Source: Bromus sterilis (taxonomy: Eukaryota; Streptophyta; Magnoliopsida; Poales; Poaceae). Taken from it: a DNA stretch of 64,000 nt. A model generated the notes under the pieces. The model made no database searches, was not told where the DNA came from, and worked only from the letters and a program-made list of their open reading frames with translations. The translations under genes and the position numbers were made by a program. The stretch covers positions 200,599,782-200,663,781 of the forward strand of contig OX465600.1 in assembly GCA_950022295.1 (NCBI GenBank). The letters are read 5' to 3'. Below, one piece after another: positions 32,027 through 44,500 of this stretch. The stretch's first letter is position 1. Each line of letters opens with the position of its first letter.

Positions 32027-34125
32027 ATGGGTTCCTCCGAGAACACCAAGTTGTGTGACTTCACTAGTCACAACAATAGTGACTTTATCTGCACTCCTAT
32101 TGCTACACCTGCTACTTCAGCACCTTCTTATGAGATTAAACCTTCTTTGCTGAACCTTTTTATGAAAGATCAATTCTCCGGTGCTGGAGATGATGCTGCT
32201 TTGCACTTAAATAATTTTATTGAGCTCTGTGATATGCAAAAGTACAAAGAAGTAGATGGTGATATTGTTAAGCTTAAGCTTTTTCCTTTCTCCTTGAGAG
32301 GAGGAGCTAAAATCTGGTTTCAATCCTTGCCTAGGAATAGCATAGATTCTTGGGATAAGTGCAAGGATGCATTTATTGGGAAGTACTACCCCCTGCTAAA
32401 ATTATGCAATTGAGAAGTTATATTATGAATTTTAAGCAATTGGATAATGAACATGTTGCCCAAGCTTGGGAACGCATGAAAGCTCTTGTTAAGAATTTCC
32501 CTACGCATGGTTTGACTACTTGGATGGTTATCCAAACTTTTTATGCAGGCTTGAACTTTACCTCGCAGAACTTGCTAGATTCGGCCGCGGGAGGAACCTT
32601 TATGTCAACTACACTTGGTGCTGCCACAAAACTTCTCGATGAGATGATGACCAACTATTCCTAATGGCACACCGAAAGAGCTCCAACAAGTAGGAAGGTA
32701 AACTCTATCGAGGAGATCTCCTCCCTAAATGAAAAAGTTGACTTTATTATGTCTCTACTTACCAAGAGATCTCCTATTGATCCTCATGATGTTCCTTTAA
32801 ATTCTTTGATTGCTCAAGATCAAGTAGATGTGAACTTTATCTCTAGAATCAATAACAATGCTTATAGGAGTAATTTTGGTAGCAATCCTACACCGTTCCC
32901 CTCCAACAACTATGGGAACAACAACACTTATCCTAGCACCAAAAACTCCACTTCTGAATTAGAGAGTATGCTTAAAGACTTCGTCACTACCCAAAAAGCC
33001 TTCAACAAGAGTGTAGAGGAAAAACTAGACAAATTAGATAATCTCTCGTCGAAGGTAGACAATTTATCCCATGAAGTAGAATTGCTTAAAATTAGAACTT
33101 CTCCTCTTGAGGAGAGGAAGGTCACTCCTATGAACGCTATTCAAGTGCAAATTAATGAAAACATTAGGATGATGGCTAAACTCAAAGAGAGATGGGCTAG
33201 AGAAAAGGAGGAAGAAGATAGAATTAAGATCGTTCCTACACACCATACAATTGCTACGATCCAAGTGGTTGAGGATATCCAAACTCTTAGCACCCAATGC
33301 ACCCCTAGTCCCATAGGACCTATTAAGGGTGATGCTATGACCTCAACCGTACAAGAAGAAATTCCTATGACTATAGAAGCTACCAAACAAGTGAGCCTAA
33401 AGGACACCACTACCACTTTACTTGATAGTAGTGACCTGGATTTTGATAATTGCACCCTTTCTGAAGTTATTCGTTTCCTTCACAAGATTTCTAGAGACCC
33501 CCACACTAGCACACTTAATCTTGCCTTCACGGAGCATATCACTAATGCTCTCATTAAATCAAGGGAGGAGAAGCTTAGGGTAGAAGCCTCCATACCTAGA
33601 AAGATAGAATATGGTTGGGATCCTATGATTAAAATTAAGTTGAATAACTTTTCCTGCTATGCTTTATGTTATGTTGGAGCTAGTACCTCCGTTATGCCCA
33701 AAAGAATGTATGATATATTTGAATTGAAACCTTTTGATCCTTGTTCTTTTGGTGTTCGTCTTGTCAATTCTTCTGTAAAGAAACCTTTGGGTAAGATCGA
33801 TGATGTTCTTATCATTATCAATGACAATTATGTTCCCGTTGATTTTACTATTATGGACATTGAATGTGAACCTTCTTGTCAAATTATTTTGGGACGTCCT
33901 TTTCTTCGCACCGTGGGTGCTATTATTGATATGAAAGAAGGGATTATAAAATTCCAATTCCCTCTGAAGAAAGGGATGGAACACTTCCCTAGAAAAAGAT
34001 TAAGTTTCCTTCTGAGTCCGTCACACGGGCTAGTTATTTTATTGAAAAGACTTGATCTATTTGCATTAAGCCTAGCTAATGGCTTTAAAGAAGCTCTTTC
34101 GGGAGGCAACCCGCAACGAATTTAG
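32027..34125 (+). pseudogene. Element F gag with protease domain
   Basis: The ATG at 32027 (GCTACTATGGGTTCC) opens the Athila-type gag: LNLFMKDQFSGAGDDAA, then the capsid-like FSLRGGAKIWFQSLPRNSI. A frameshift near 32390 moves coding to the frame of QLRSYIMNFKQLDNEHVAQ. A TAA at 32662-32664 precedes a third open piece (32749-34125). That piece has coiled-coil-like Leu/Lys/Glu repeats (~32960-33100) and an aspartic protease-like end with ASTSVMPKRMY and IILGRPFLRT. The residue expected to be the catalytic Asp (CDxGAS) is Tyr (CYVGAS), which would abolish protease activity. Pol does not follow. Confidence 0.85.
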
Positions 34126-36893
34126 CATTTCCTTTTTGTTTTTCTTCTGTTTTTAGTGGTATTGATGATTGTTACTACTGTAGCAACATCATTGTATCTT
34201 TACTTTTCAAGCTTTGTGCCATTTGTAGCAACATGACAAGGGAAGTGAAAGTTGTGACATGCTGTCCAGAAAACAGATTCTGTCCTCATGACTAGAAAAA
34301 TCACAGAAAAATCCCAGTTCATCTTTTTGAGCTGAAATTTTTACACAGCATGCTCTATACAATTACGGAACTTTCGTATGTTCTGAGTTTTTTAATTTGA
34401 GTTGCATAAGTATCCCTAAAAAATTATTTACTACCTGCTGGTCTCTTTTTCACAGATTCTGTCCTGTTTTGCCTCTTCTTCATTTTGCAAACCTTAAGCT
34501 TGTTTTTTCTTTGAAATAATTTTTTGTAAATCTTGAGAAACAGTAGCTCTTGAAGAATATCTTTGTTTCCAGTAGAGAAAAAATTTGAGAATATCTTTGA
34601 TTATGATGAGTTATGTATGAAGGGAGTTTTCAAGTGTGCGAGGGAAGATGATGAAAGAAGATTCAGGAGTGTCAAGCGCTCAAGCTTGGGGATTCCCCCA
34701 TGCATCCCCAAGAAATATTCAAGGATACTCAAACGTCTAAGCTTAGGGATGCCCCGTGCATCCCCTTCTCCATCAACACTTATCAGTTCGTCTCTCGTTT
34801 CACTATATTTTTATCACTTCATGCGTTATGTGCTATGCTTGGAGCGTCTCGCTCTTAGGTTTTATTTTTAGTTTTCTTTAGCTTTGCTTGCTGTTCATAA
34901 CAAGTTAGAACCCAGATTTATTTGTGTGGGAGAGAAACACGCTCCAATTTCAAAATCTAGAACACAACATAGTATTTTTCAAGCTTATCTTTGTTGTGTG
35001 TGTTCTTTATCTTTTTCATAGCTACTGTCATGTTTAGCTCTTAGTTTTCATGCTTATCTTGTTTAGAGAGTTTGCCTGTTGCACTGAGTTTTGTGTCTTG
35101 ACTTGAAGTAGGTAATTGAGGTTGCTATTGTTTTGTAGTAGTAACTTGCAATAGTTTTGAGATATTGTTTTGAGTAATGTTTGGACTTTTGGTTTCAAGA
35201 GCCTGAGCATATTAGTGATAGATGTCGTATTTTGGGCAATCCGTGTTTATTTTCAAAACTTACAAAATTAGTTGAGAACTTTAGCTACTAGATGGATCAC
35301 TACTCTTCTGAGGGGTCGAATATTAGAGTACACTCATGTACCATGATTCGAGGATGCGCAAGGATAACCAAACCCCCATACACTCCTCCTCGGGGTATTT
35401 GTATCTTTGTGAAACCTCCTTATTAGATTGAGAGTTACCGATAATAAGTGCATGAGTTCTTCGGACTAATGTGAGTATTCGAAAGTTGACACTTCCACCT
35501 TCCCATATTTTTCTAGCCTCTCCTGTGCCGTGCATTGCTTTCTTCTCACTCCGAGAGTTGGCGTCCACCTTCGCTCGTACATCCAAACCCTTGGCATGGT
35601 ACGCTCTATCCTCATAAACCTCCTTATATCCTTCCTCAAAACAGCCACCATACCTACCTATCAAGGTATTTCCATAGCCTTTCCGAGATATATTTCCATG
35701 CAACATCCATCTTATCATGACTTGATCTTCATGTCATACATGATACTTGCTTGATCGATGAGCCGCATGCTAGTTGGGCCTTGCCCTAATCATTGCTACA
35801 TGACGCGCTAGTATCATTGCATATCCTGCTACACTGGCAGAGGCATACATTTGCATACATCATGATAGTTACATCTTCTTTATGATTTGAGTACTTTTGT
35901 AAAGTGTGAAATATCTTCTATACTTTTTCTAATATATAGAGTGTTTCCCCTAAAGTGAGGAAAAGATCCCAAAGTGGACAAATTAAAAGATCCCAAAGAG
36001 GACAAATGAGAGAAATAGAAAGAGCCATTGAGGCCACAAAAAAAATACAAAAAAAGAGAAAAAAAAGGGAAAAAGAAATAAAAAGAGAGAAGGGGGCACA
36101 CTACTATTCCTTTTGAGAGATCCACACTCGTACTCCCTCTTATATCTTGTACTCCATAGAGATTATCATTTATGCATATAGCTATGTGGTGACCTTCACA
36201 CTAGAACTTGGCTTGTATATTCCAATGATGAGCCTTCTCAAATGAGCTCTTGGTCTTCTTGAGCAAGCAAGTTGGATGCACCCCCACTAGTTCCATTGGA
36301 GAGCTTACCTTAGCTCATATGTGCATCCGTTGCATGGCAATCCCTACTCCTCACATCATATCTATCATTTGGCTTTCTCTCGCCTATTATTGTCCTCATT
36401 GATGTGAGCCTTTCACACCCTTTTTGTCTTCCTCCTCCACCATATTCTCTCTTTGCCATCCTAAGTGTCAACTTTCTTGCTTAGGCTCATCCATTGCATC
36501 AGTGCTCAAAATGTCGAAAAGGAGTGGATCATTTTGACTTGTACCTGGCTAGTGGTCTGGGGATGAGTCAAGATAAGATGCCAAAGAAGACCAAGTGTGA
36601 AACTTTCGTAGATTGAGTTCTCAACACAAAAATACTTTTTCTCGTATATCCCTATCCCCCTTCTTGGACGCAAACACCATTTGGAGACATTCGAGTCATG
36701 GACAGCGAGAGATCTTGCACCTTTATGTTCTTATGTTGCTTGTTTCAATGCTAAATATAGACTCTTGCCTGTTATAACTTTAATTTAAATACATGCCTAG
36801 ATTGCTTTACTTAAAAGTTCTTATATGGTTGTTAGCATGTCACCACAGAAATTATGCTTTTATCATTTACCTACTCGAGGACGAGCATGAATT
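34126..36893 (+). other. Non-coding region between gag and 3' LTR of element F
   Basis: No pol motifs. Features are AAGCTTGGGGAT with GCATCCCC complements at 34676-34765 (potential hairpins, also in element E at ~46220-46310), and a purine-only stretch at ~36002-36098. The long stretch of shared sequence with E shows this region is a normal part of the family. Confidence 0.75.
36002..36098 (+). repeat. Purine-rich tract in element F
   Basis: Almost entirely A and G (mostly A-runs broken by G, with a few C and T). It is absent at the matching place in element E (after 58915). It is 800 bp from the 3' LTR, so it is not the primer tract. Confidence 0.8.
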
Positions 36894-36907
36894 AAGCTTG
36901 GGGATGT
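36894..36907 (+). other. Polypurine tract of element F
   Basis: AAGCTTGGGGATGT directly before TGATACGTCC of the 3' LTR. Confidence 0.8.
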
Positions 36908-38593
36908 TGATACGTCCAAAACGTATCTATAATTTCTGCTTTCTCCATGCCTCTTTTGTGTGATATTGCTATGATATTGATGAACTTCCATACACTTTTG
37001 ATCATATTTGGACTAACCTATTAACTCAGTGCACCCCAGTGCATGTTCTTGTTTTCTGTTGTTTTTCTATTTCAGGTTTCCCCCATATTAAAAGTGCTCC
37101 AAAAATTCAGGAAAAATCCAATAAAAAATCAGCAATACGGAAGCTTTGAGAAACGCTGAGGGGGTGGGGGGGTTAAGAGGGGACCCACCAGGGCCCCAAG
37201 CGCCCTCCCGGCGCGCCCTAGGGTGGGGCCGCGCCAGGGGGCCGCCTGGACCCCTGGTGCCCCCCCTGGCTTCCCCCCTTCGCCTATATATTCCTCGTGA
37301 CGTGAAACCCCCGTGACGGGAACCCTTTTTTGCGATCTCTCCTTTGTTCCTCCGCCGCCGCACTTCCAAGATCGGGAGCACCAGAAGACCTCTTCCCGGC
37401 ACCCTGCCGGAGGGAGGAACCACCTTCGGGAGCTTCTCCACCACCATGGATGCTTCCCGGATGAACCGTGAGTAGTCCACCTTGGACATGGGTCTATGAT
37501 CAGTAGCTATGTGATGTTCTCCTCCCCTCTTTGTTCTTCATGGATTAGACGTCATGAGCTGCCCTACATGATCGAGGCGCATATGTAATATTTCTACTGT
37601 TTCTATGCTGAGTTTGCTGGGATCCGATGAATTATGAGATTATCTTCAGATTGTGTTTGAGTAATATATTTGATTCTCCTCTTTTATATTTATGTTCTAG
37701 AGTAATTCTTGCATGTACTCCATTGCTGTTTATTGCTTTAGACAAGTAGTAGGTAGTGACTCCAAGAAGGAGCGTTATGCATGATTTTGGGTTCATGCCC
37801 CCGATGACTAGCTTGAGTGACAGAAACATGAGTCTAGGGGATGTGATGTTGCCACAAGGGAGAAAACAACGGTGCTTGTACTTGCGGGTGCAAGGATTGT
37901 TTAGTTTACGCAAAGTTCTTTAATGAAGTTGTCTGTTGTTTTGAGTTCACACTTTGGGTGGGATTCGCAACTTAATACCAGTGAGATGTTCTGGATAGAT
38001 ATCTCAAGGTGGATGATTAGTAGGTAGATGAAGATGGATTTCGGTCTACTTGATTTGGCGTACCGACCAAGCTTTTGAGCCTCTTCCTCTCTTTGTAGCA
38101 TAGTTAGCATTGGTTTGCGCACATAATCCTGTGAATTGCCCAGCTGTAATTTCTTTACCTCGCATGGCTATTTTATCGTCTTTTGGGAGAGAGACATCAC
38201 TAGTGAACATCATAGGACCCCAGTCCATATTTCCAATACTGTTTACACCTGCTATCAATTTACTGCTTTATTTACTTTTCCGTTGCTATCACTATCATTA
38301 TTATCCCGTGCGTTTTATCCTTTGTAAACAACAAGGCCGGAGGAATTGACAACTCCTCTGTACTTGTTGGGAAGCAAAGTTATTTGTTGTGTGTGCAGGT
38401 CCAGGTAAATTAAGAAACCTCGGTTGTGAACGGCGCCATTGTTCACTTCACCACCTTCTTGTATCTGTTGGAGTCCTACTGGTCGATCCTAAACCTTAGC
38501 AGCTTCGCTAAGGGAAATTTGCCGCTTCGCTACATCTCACCTTCCACTTTGGGTAAACCAACGAGGTGCGAGAAGTAAACTCTCGTAACATCA
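36908..38593 (+). mobile_element. 3' LTR of element F (1686 bp)
   Basis: Matches the 5' LTR, ends CGTAACATCA and is followed by CGCCT. It has TATATATT at 37285-37292. Confidence 0.92.
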
Positions 38594-38598
38594 CGCCT

Positions 38599-38750
38599 CC
38601 GCCTCGACTCATGGATCCTCCGCGCATCCCCAGCATTGCCTGGTCTGTCGCCTGCAAGGTGTTGGAATGCGTCGGAGGCGCCGTAGGACAAGCCAACCGG
38701 AAGCAGAGGTGGAGAATGGGGAAAGGAAAGTTGCCTCCCCCGATTCTCAC
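38599..38750 (-). pseudogene. Antisense ORF of element B, 5' part
   Basis: An open frame from an ATG at 38750. It runs through QATDQAMLGMRGGSMSRGGG and, after removal of element F and one CGCCT copy, continues in frame into the Arg/Gly-rich stretch and B3-type domain at 30181-29695. The exact frame match across the F insertion supports both the boundaries of F and a coding past for this ORF. Whether 38750 is the true start is unknown. Confidence 0.6.
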
Positions 38751-39028
38751 CCGACCGCTTAAATAATCACAAGGTCTACCGCAGGGAGTAATTTATCTAT
38801 GCCATCACAAATTAATTACCGTGTGCGTCCTACTACACCGCCTCGAGTTTTACAACCTTTTGCGGGGTATCATTATCATCACCCGTCAAATCCAACTGGC
38901 GACGCAGCACGTGTCAAGGCCAGCGATGTCCCCGCGATGTGACAGCCGACGCGCAGATTACTAGGCCTTCTTGGAAGACTTAGCTCCGATTACAGGAAAC
39001 TTCCATTGGAGCAGAGCCCGGGGGCTAC
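38751..39028 (+). other. Element B tail with polypurine tract
   Basis: Non-coding. The polypurine tract GCCCGGGGGCTAC (39016-39028) directly precedes the 3' LTR and shares GGGGGCTA with element A. Confidence 0.65.
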
Positions 39029-40130
39029 TGTCGATAAACCAGAACCGGGGAATCCCGTTTTCCTATGTGCCAGCCTCATCTCCTGGATTGCCAGGGGGGA
39101 AATCGCCCTTTCCGCCCCAACGAGGACATCCCAGAGAGGATCCCGCACGGATTACCCACAAGACCCCGGTATGCGAATACTGTTAAGGGAAGAAGTAGAG
39201 GAGCGGTAGAGCCTCGACCACTGCAACTTGACGAGCTCCGGCATGGGGATACTGCAGGCACCACCCGTCCATACCGTATCCTGGGGAACTCCCGCACCCA
39301 GCCTACGGGATGGTGGGGCCTCGGTCAATTCCCACCGCCGACCAAGCAACTAGTGCATTTAATGCACTAGTAGTTGACATGCACCGCATGACAGGAGGAT
39401 GCTCACACCTGGAGTACGTCCCTGCGACTACTCAGCCCACGGATGAGCCAGCTGTCCCCGCGACGCCGCTGGACCTTCCTGGAAAGCACCAGGACCATCC
39501 GCGTCCGCGCGAAGGAGGAAAGGATAACAACCATCACTGTAGCTATCAGTGGTCCTGTGACGATCCCCTTAAGTTATAAAAGGGAGACGTCGACCACCAG
39601 AGATAGGTCCCGACTTGCATTGGCTAGCTCCAAAGGAGGGAGAAAGGAGGAGTTCGCCCTTGAGCTTCTCGATAGGATAGGAAAACCTAGGACCTGCTTC
39701 TTGGGGCACCAGTTAACATCCACCCAACAAAGGAATGAAGCATAGGAAAGCAGATTCTCCCTAGGAGGATCACCAAGCATTGTACTCCATTCCACCACCC
39801 ACAAGAAAGATCAGACAAGCAGGAGTAGGGATTTTAGTCTCCGGACGACCCGAACCTGGGAAAACCCTGTGTTTGCTCGTGCCATTTCATCAGCCCGAAT
39901 GTTGTTTCGATGCTAACACCAACCTCCGTCTACATGAAGCAAGAGGGAGCCCTGCGTGCTCCCCGTCCCTCATGGCCTCCGAGGCCTAGCCCTTTTAGAA
40001 GAAGCCTTCCGGAAGGACCATTCGGGGCGGCGTCGCTGCCGTACTCCCTGAATTCTGGCGCTGGAAAGGGCGGGGACCGAACCCACGACATCTGGCGCTA
40101 GAAGGAGGGCTCGAGAAGCAACCCCTAACA
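39029..40130 (+). mobile_element. Element B: complete 3' LTR (1102 bp)
   Basis: Starts TGTCGATAAACCAGAACC and ends ACCCCTAACA. The 3' two thirds match 27687-28405. After it, GCAGT (40131-40135) and Athila-type LTR sequence of element E resume, so B is inserted in E's 5' LTR. A 21-bp palindrome lies at 39350-39370. Confidence 0.85.
39350..39370. repeat. Perfect 21-bp palindrome in element B LTR
   Basis: CTAGTGCATT and its reverse complement around a central T. It could be a protein-binding site in U3 or form a hairpin; it lies in the part of the 5' LTR that is outside the window. Confidence 0.8.
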
Positions 40131-40739
40131 GCAGTGAGATGTTTTGGATAGATATCTCAAGGTTGATGATTAGTGATTAGATGTTGATGAATAAATGGTC
40201 TACTCGTTGTGGTGTAATGCCCATACGATTGAGCCTCTAGCTTTCTTGTATCATAGTTAGCATTGCGGTGCGTTCATAATTCTGTCAATTGCCCAACTGT
40301 AATTTGTTCACCCATCATAGTTGTTTATCGTCTTTTGGGAGAGAGACATCACTAGTAAAAGTCATGGGACCCCGGTCCATAATATCATCATAGATTACAC
40401 CGTTCACTTTTACTGCTCTTATTTACTTTCTGTTGCAATCACTATTATTATTATTATTCCCCCTTTCTGTTTTATCCATTGTGAACAACAAGGCCGGAGA
40501 GATTGAAAACCTCTTTGAACTCGTTGGTGCAAATTTATTTGTGTCTGTGTGCAGGTCCAAGTCAAGGAAGCATCCTATAGTTGTAGACGACGCCACTGTT
40601 TTCTTGCCACCTTCTTGTTGCTCTTGGAGTCCTACAAGAGACATAACCCTATACTCTAAGTTAGGGGAAATTTGCCGCTATCTGCATCATAACCTTCCCC
40701 TTGGGGTAACCAACAAGGAGGTGTTATTTACATCCATCA
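40131..40739 (+). mobile_element. 5' LTR of element E, 3' part
   Basis: Starts inside the LTR (GCAGTGAGATGTTTTGGATAG) and matches ~31245-31861 of element F. It ends ACATCCATCA at 40739. The first five bases are probably element B's target duplication. Confidence 0.8.
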
Positions 40740-40749
40740 TGCTAAATTC

Positions 40750-40767
40750 TGGCATCGTTGTCGAGGA
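40750..40767 (+). other. Decayed primer-binding site of element E
   Basis: TGGCATCGTTGTCGAGGA compared with the intact TGGCGCCGTTGCCGGGGA of F: four differences, all transitions of the CpG-decay type (C to T or G to A). Confidence 0.75.
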
Positions 40768-40922
40768 CTCCAGTCTACAAGATAGTGGAGTTGCACACTA
40801 CCCTTTACATTTTATTTTTAGTCTTGTTAGTTTACTTTCCAATTTTTTCTTTTGTGTCTTATATCAAAAACACCAAAAAAATTAGTTTCTTTGTTCTTAG
40901 CTTGCTTCAAATAGTAGTCACT

Positions 40923-41535
40923 ATGTCGTTCTTTGTTGTTTATAGTGCTCCTCCTGATGTTGATTTTAGAAATTTTAGAAAGGAGAGTGGTGAAAACCTG
41001 AAAAAGGCTTGGGATAGGCTTTTTCAGGATTTATAAGAAGGTTACTCCTGAGAAATCTACGAGTATCTTGCTTGACACTTTTTATCATGGGGCCTTTAAA
41101 TGGTGTAAATTTTGTATACGCTTCCTAGTCAGAGGAAATTTTCTTAGGTGTGACGAGGCTAAAGCTCTTGATATTATAGATGGTCTATGTAGTTTCTTTG
41201 TTTATGATCATGGAATTGATGCTATCATAGATAGACTAGCTACTATTGAGAAGAAAATGGATGCTTTGGACTTGAGAGAAGTAGTGAAACCCAAACCTAC
41301 TAGAGATAGATGATGATTGGGCACCCTTTGTTAGGATTCACATCTTCAACCAAGACTTTCTTGCTTACTGTGATATTGGATCCATGGTTTTCACCATGGA
41401 AAATCTGTTTACAATTCTTTAAAGCTTTTAAGTATGGTTGATTTACCTTGTTACCTTGAACATACTAATGGTGATATTTCAGAGATTCAAGGGAAGGTGA
41501 ATAACATCCAAGTTTGATTTGCGAAAAGAGATGCC
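40923..41535 (+). pseudogene. Element E gag remnant
   Basis: The ATG at 40923 starts a short frame (to 41036) with RKESGENLKKAWDRLFQ, followed after a shift by FYHGAFKWCKFCIRFLV and IDRLATIEKKMDALDL (41068-41313). A decayed stretch to 41535 leads toward the protease. Compared with F, the capsid region is largely missing. It is the same gene as 32027-34125 of F but too damaged to encode a protein. Confidence 0.65.
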
Positions 41536-41540
41536 ACCGT

Positions 41541-44500
41541 TGTCAAAACCCTCTTTAGGTATGTGATAGGGTTAGCAAGTAACTTTGCATCATGTTAAAA
41601 TTTTCAAAAATAAATTGAAAGGGAAGAAGAACCCCCCCCCCCATATGAATTTAATTCCAATGGCCAGTATAAAATTTCCTCCAAAATTTCCTTTTGCATT
41701 TTTGAAAAGTCCCATAAATGAGTGTGATCACATATCAAGTGATGTGGTAGCAATCCCATGCTCATGGATTTTTCAAATATTCAAACAGGAGCTTGGATTT
41801 AAATTTAAACCCTTAATTGAGTTAAAGTTCAAATTATTTGAATTTTGAAAATGCCCAAACTTTATAAGTGGCTAGCAATATGCATTAGCAGTCCATATAA
41901 AAATTTGGGGCATTTATAAAAATGTCTAGCTATTTTTTAGCCAAGACAAAAAAAATGTCAGAAAAGAAAAGAAAAAAGAAAAAGGAAAAAAGGCTCTCCT
42001 AGCTTCTGGCCCAACTCAACCCCCCAGGCCCAGCTAGCCTGGCCCAGCCCAGCCCCTCTTTTGTCGTCTTCTTCAAGCAGCTCGGTGTCGAGCCAGAGCG
42101 CGCCGAGGACGCCACCGTGATGTTAAGGGCCTTCCAGGCGTCCCCGAGCCTTGTCCTGGCGCCACGGAGACGGCCGTGCACCCGTAGTTCATTTCCCCCC
42201 TCCTCTATACCTCTCGCCCTCTCTGCCGCTCGATTTCACTGCCACCCGAGAGCTTGCCGGAGCACCCGCCGCACCCGTGTGGCCACCGACCCCCTCGAGC
42301 TGCGAAAATATGTCCAGGATGTGCGCCGTGATAGTCTTCGTCGCGTTGATCAAGTAATCGAAGCCAGACGCCCCCACGAGATCGCCATCTTCATCTTCCC
42401 AAACTCCGGTCACCGGCACGCCATCGTCGAATTCATCGCCGCTCTGCTTCCTCTGGCCTCCCCGACCTCACCAGTGTGTTCGTGGTGAGCTTCTCGTTCG
42501 CCCCAGCTATCCCGAGCCTTCCCCCTCGTTCTTTGTCGTCGTTTTCCATGGAGGTCGAGCAGCACTGCCGCCATGGTCGATAGGGAGCTTGCCTCCAAGC
42601 TCCTCCTGCCACCCCGAGCTGTCTGATATGCTCCTGGGTTCCCCACGATAGCAACGAGCCTATCCCTGCGTCTTTTAGACCATGGATGCGCTTTGCCGCC
42701 GCAACCCATGCCACGGCCGCCGCGGAAGGTCGTCGCCGGCGTCGCTCCGGTTGCCCCTTGCTCACCTAGACCGCCCCCAAGACACACGACTCCACGGGCG
42801 TCCCTCTGGTGCAACTGGCGCGTCGAATGGTGCACGGGAGCACCCTCCTCGTGCAGCGCCGCCGCGTCAGGTTGTCGTCGGCGACTCGTCGCTGGTGAGC
42901 CCACGTTTCTGGTGGGGTTAACCCCTAATTAACCCAGCCCTGGGCCACTGACATGTGGGTCCAGGCATTTAATTAACCCTGGGTTAATTTAATTTAACAT
43001 AGATAATTAACTAATCCCATTGACAGGGTGGCCTCACCTGTCAGCACCCCCCCACGTCACCCTGACGCCACAGTGATGCAATAAATTGTTAAATGATTAA
43101 AAATAATCCAGAAAAGACAGAAATTCAATTAAACTTTGAAAATTAATAACTAATTCATACTAACTCCAAATTGGGCATATAATATGACTAAAATTATCAG
43201 AAAAATGCGAGGAATGTGAATATGGACTCTGTTTTCATGTTTGACCAATTGAAATTGGGTGAACAGTAGCATTTGTCCATATGGAATTAATTTGAATTCA
43301 AATTTGGAGTGAATTTGCAAATGACTTTGCATTCCACTTCTTTTAAATGGAATTGTACCCACATTGCAACCATGAACATCACCATTACAATCTTATTCAT
43401 GTGATTGTGCATTTTACATTATGTTGATCGTATGATTGTCATGTTGCTAATAGAAGTGGAGCCGGAACCCAAGATCACCCCCTCCGTTGAAGATACCATG
43501 TACGACCCTCGTCAGCAAGGCAAGCAAACCCCCATTGATCACGTCGATAACATCCCACTTCCCTCTCAATCTCGCTTATGCATTGTTTAGGATGATTACC
43601 ATGATAATGTTTCTACCGCATAGATGAACCCATTCCTTTGCTTGACCTATCATTTGTCACAGTAGTAAGCAAACCACAATCCTAGCAGATGTAGGAGTTG
43701 ACTGATATCATGTGGCCCCTGCAACTGTTACTGCTTATTGCATGCTTAGAGTTACAATGAGGATACTCTTTTGTGAGTCGGGATGGTAGTGATCATGTGG
43801 ATGATGGTGGAAATGTGTTGGTGAATCTACCCTAATACAAGGTGAACGATGAGATGTTGTGTAGGAGTACACAGTGGGTTGTATCGTTGAACACCGCCCT
43901 AAGCCCGAGTTCTTGTGTGGTGATCCAAGACGAAGAGTACTAACACATGTTGGGCACATGGACCCCCGCTCAACCTACTAACTCACCCCTTCTTAGTTCA
44001 ATGAGTCGCAGTAGTTCGGAGATCTGGTAGGTCTGTTGCACGGTCTGCGAAGTGGAAGAACGGCTATTCAGACCGGCTTGGGACCCTGCACACATCTTCT
44101 GGGACCACATCGGTAAACCGGTCGGGTTCACGATGTGGAATCCAGCCCAGATAGGCGTCTCCATTGGACTTTTAGTTGGCTGTGAGGTAAAAGTTGTGGA
44201 AATTATCCTCACCGACACCCGCTTGAAGGGTGATGAGATTCCGGCGGTAACTGATAGTTGCATGTGTGTAGCAGTACACCCCTGCAGGGTTAATAAACTA
44301 TTCGAATAGCAGCGTCCGCGATAAGGGACTACTTGGAAAGATGTGCTCGATTATTAGACAACTTCAATGGATAATTATAAAACTTGCCAAGATAAGTGTG
44401 AGTTCTATGGCGTGATTTCCTGTGGGAAGTCGAGGAAGGCATCATAGTGGTGTAATTGGTTGGAGACATGTAGTGGACTCGTGTAAGCTTCTTATCTCAT

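Larger units (their letters stand above)
30182..38593 (+). mobile_element. Element F: Athila-like Ty3/Gypsy retrotransposon, complete but without pol
   Basis: LTRs 30182-31861 and 36908-38593 begin TGATACGTCC and end ACATCA; the flanks are perfect CGCCT duplications (30177-30181 and 38594-38598). The primer site TGGCGCCGTTGCCGGGGA (31872) and tract AAGCTTGGGGATGT (36894) are in place. The interior holds one gag-protease region and ~2.8 kb of non-coding DNA; no RT, RNase H or integrase is present. It resembles abundant Triticeae Athila families such as Sabrina or WHAM (names from memory). It would need pol proteins from a related element to move. Confidence 0.92.

Noticed and set aside
35466..35754. 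Short frames on both strands in the element F and E tails (also 58480-58728) as a small conserved gene
   Set aside because: The sequence is shared only because E and F are related; the frames differ between copies and carry no domain.
36002..36098. Purine-rich tract as the polypurine primer of element F
   Set aside because: It is ~800 bp from the LTR, and a standard tract AAGCTTGGGGATGT sits directly at the LTR.
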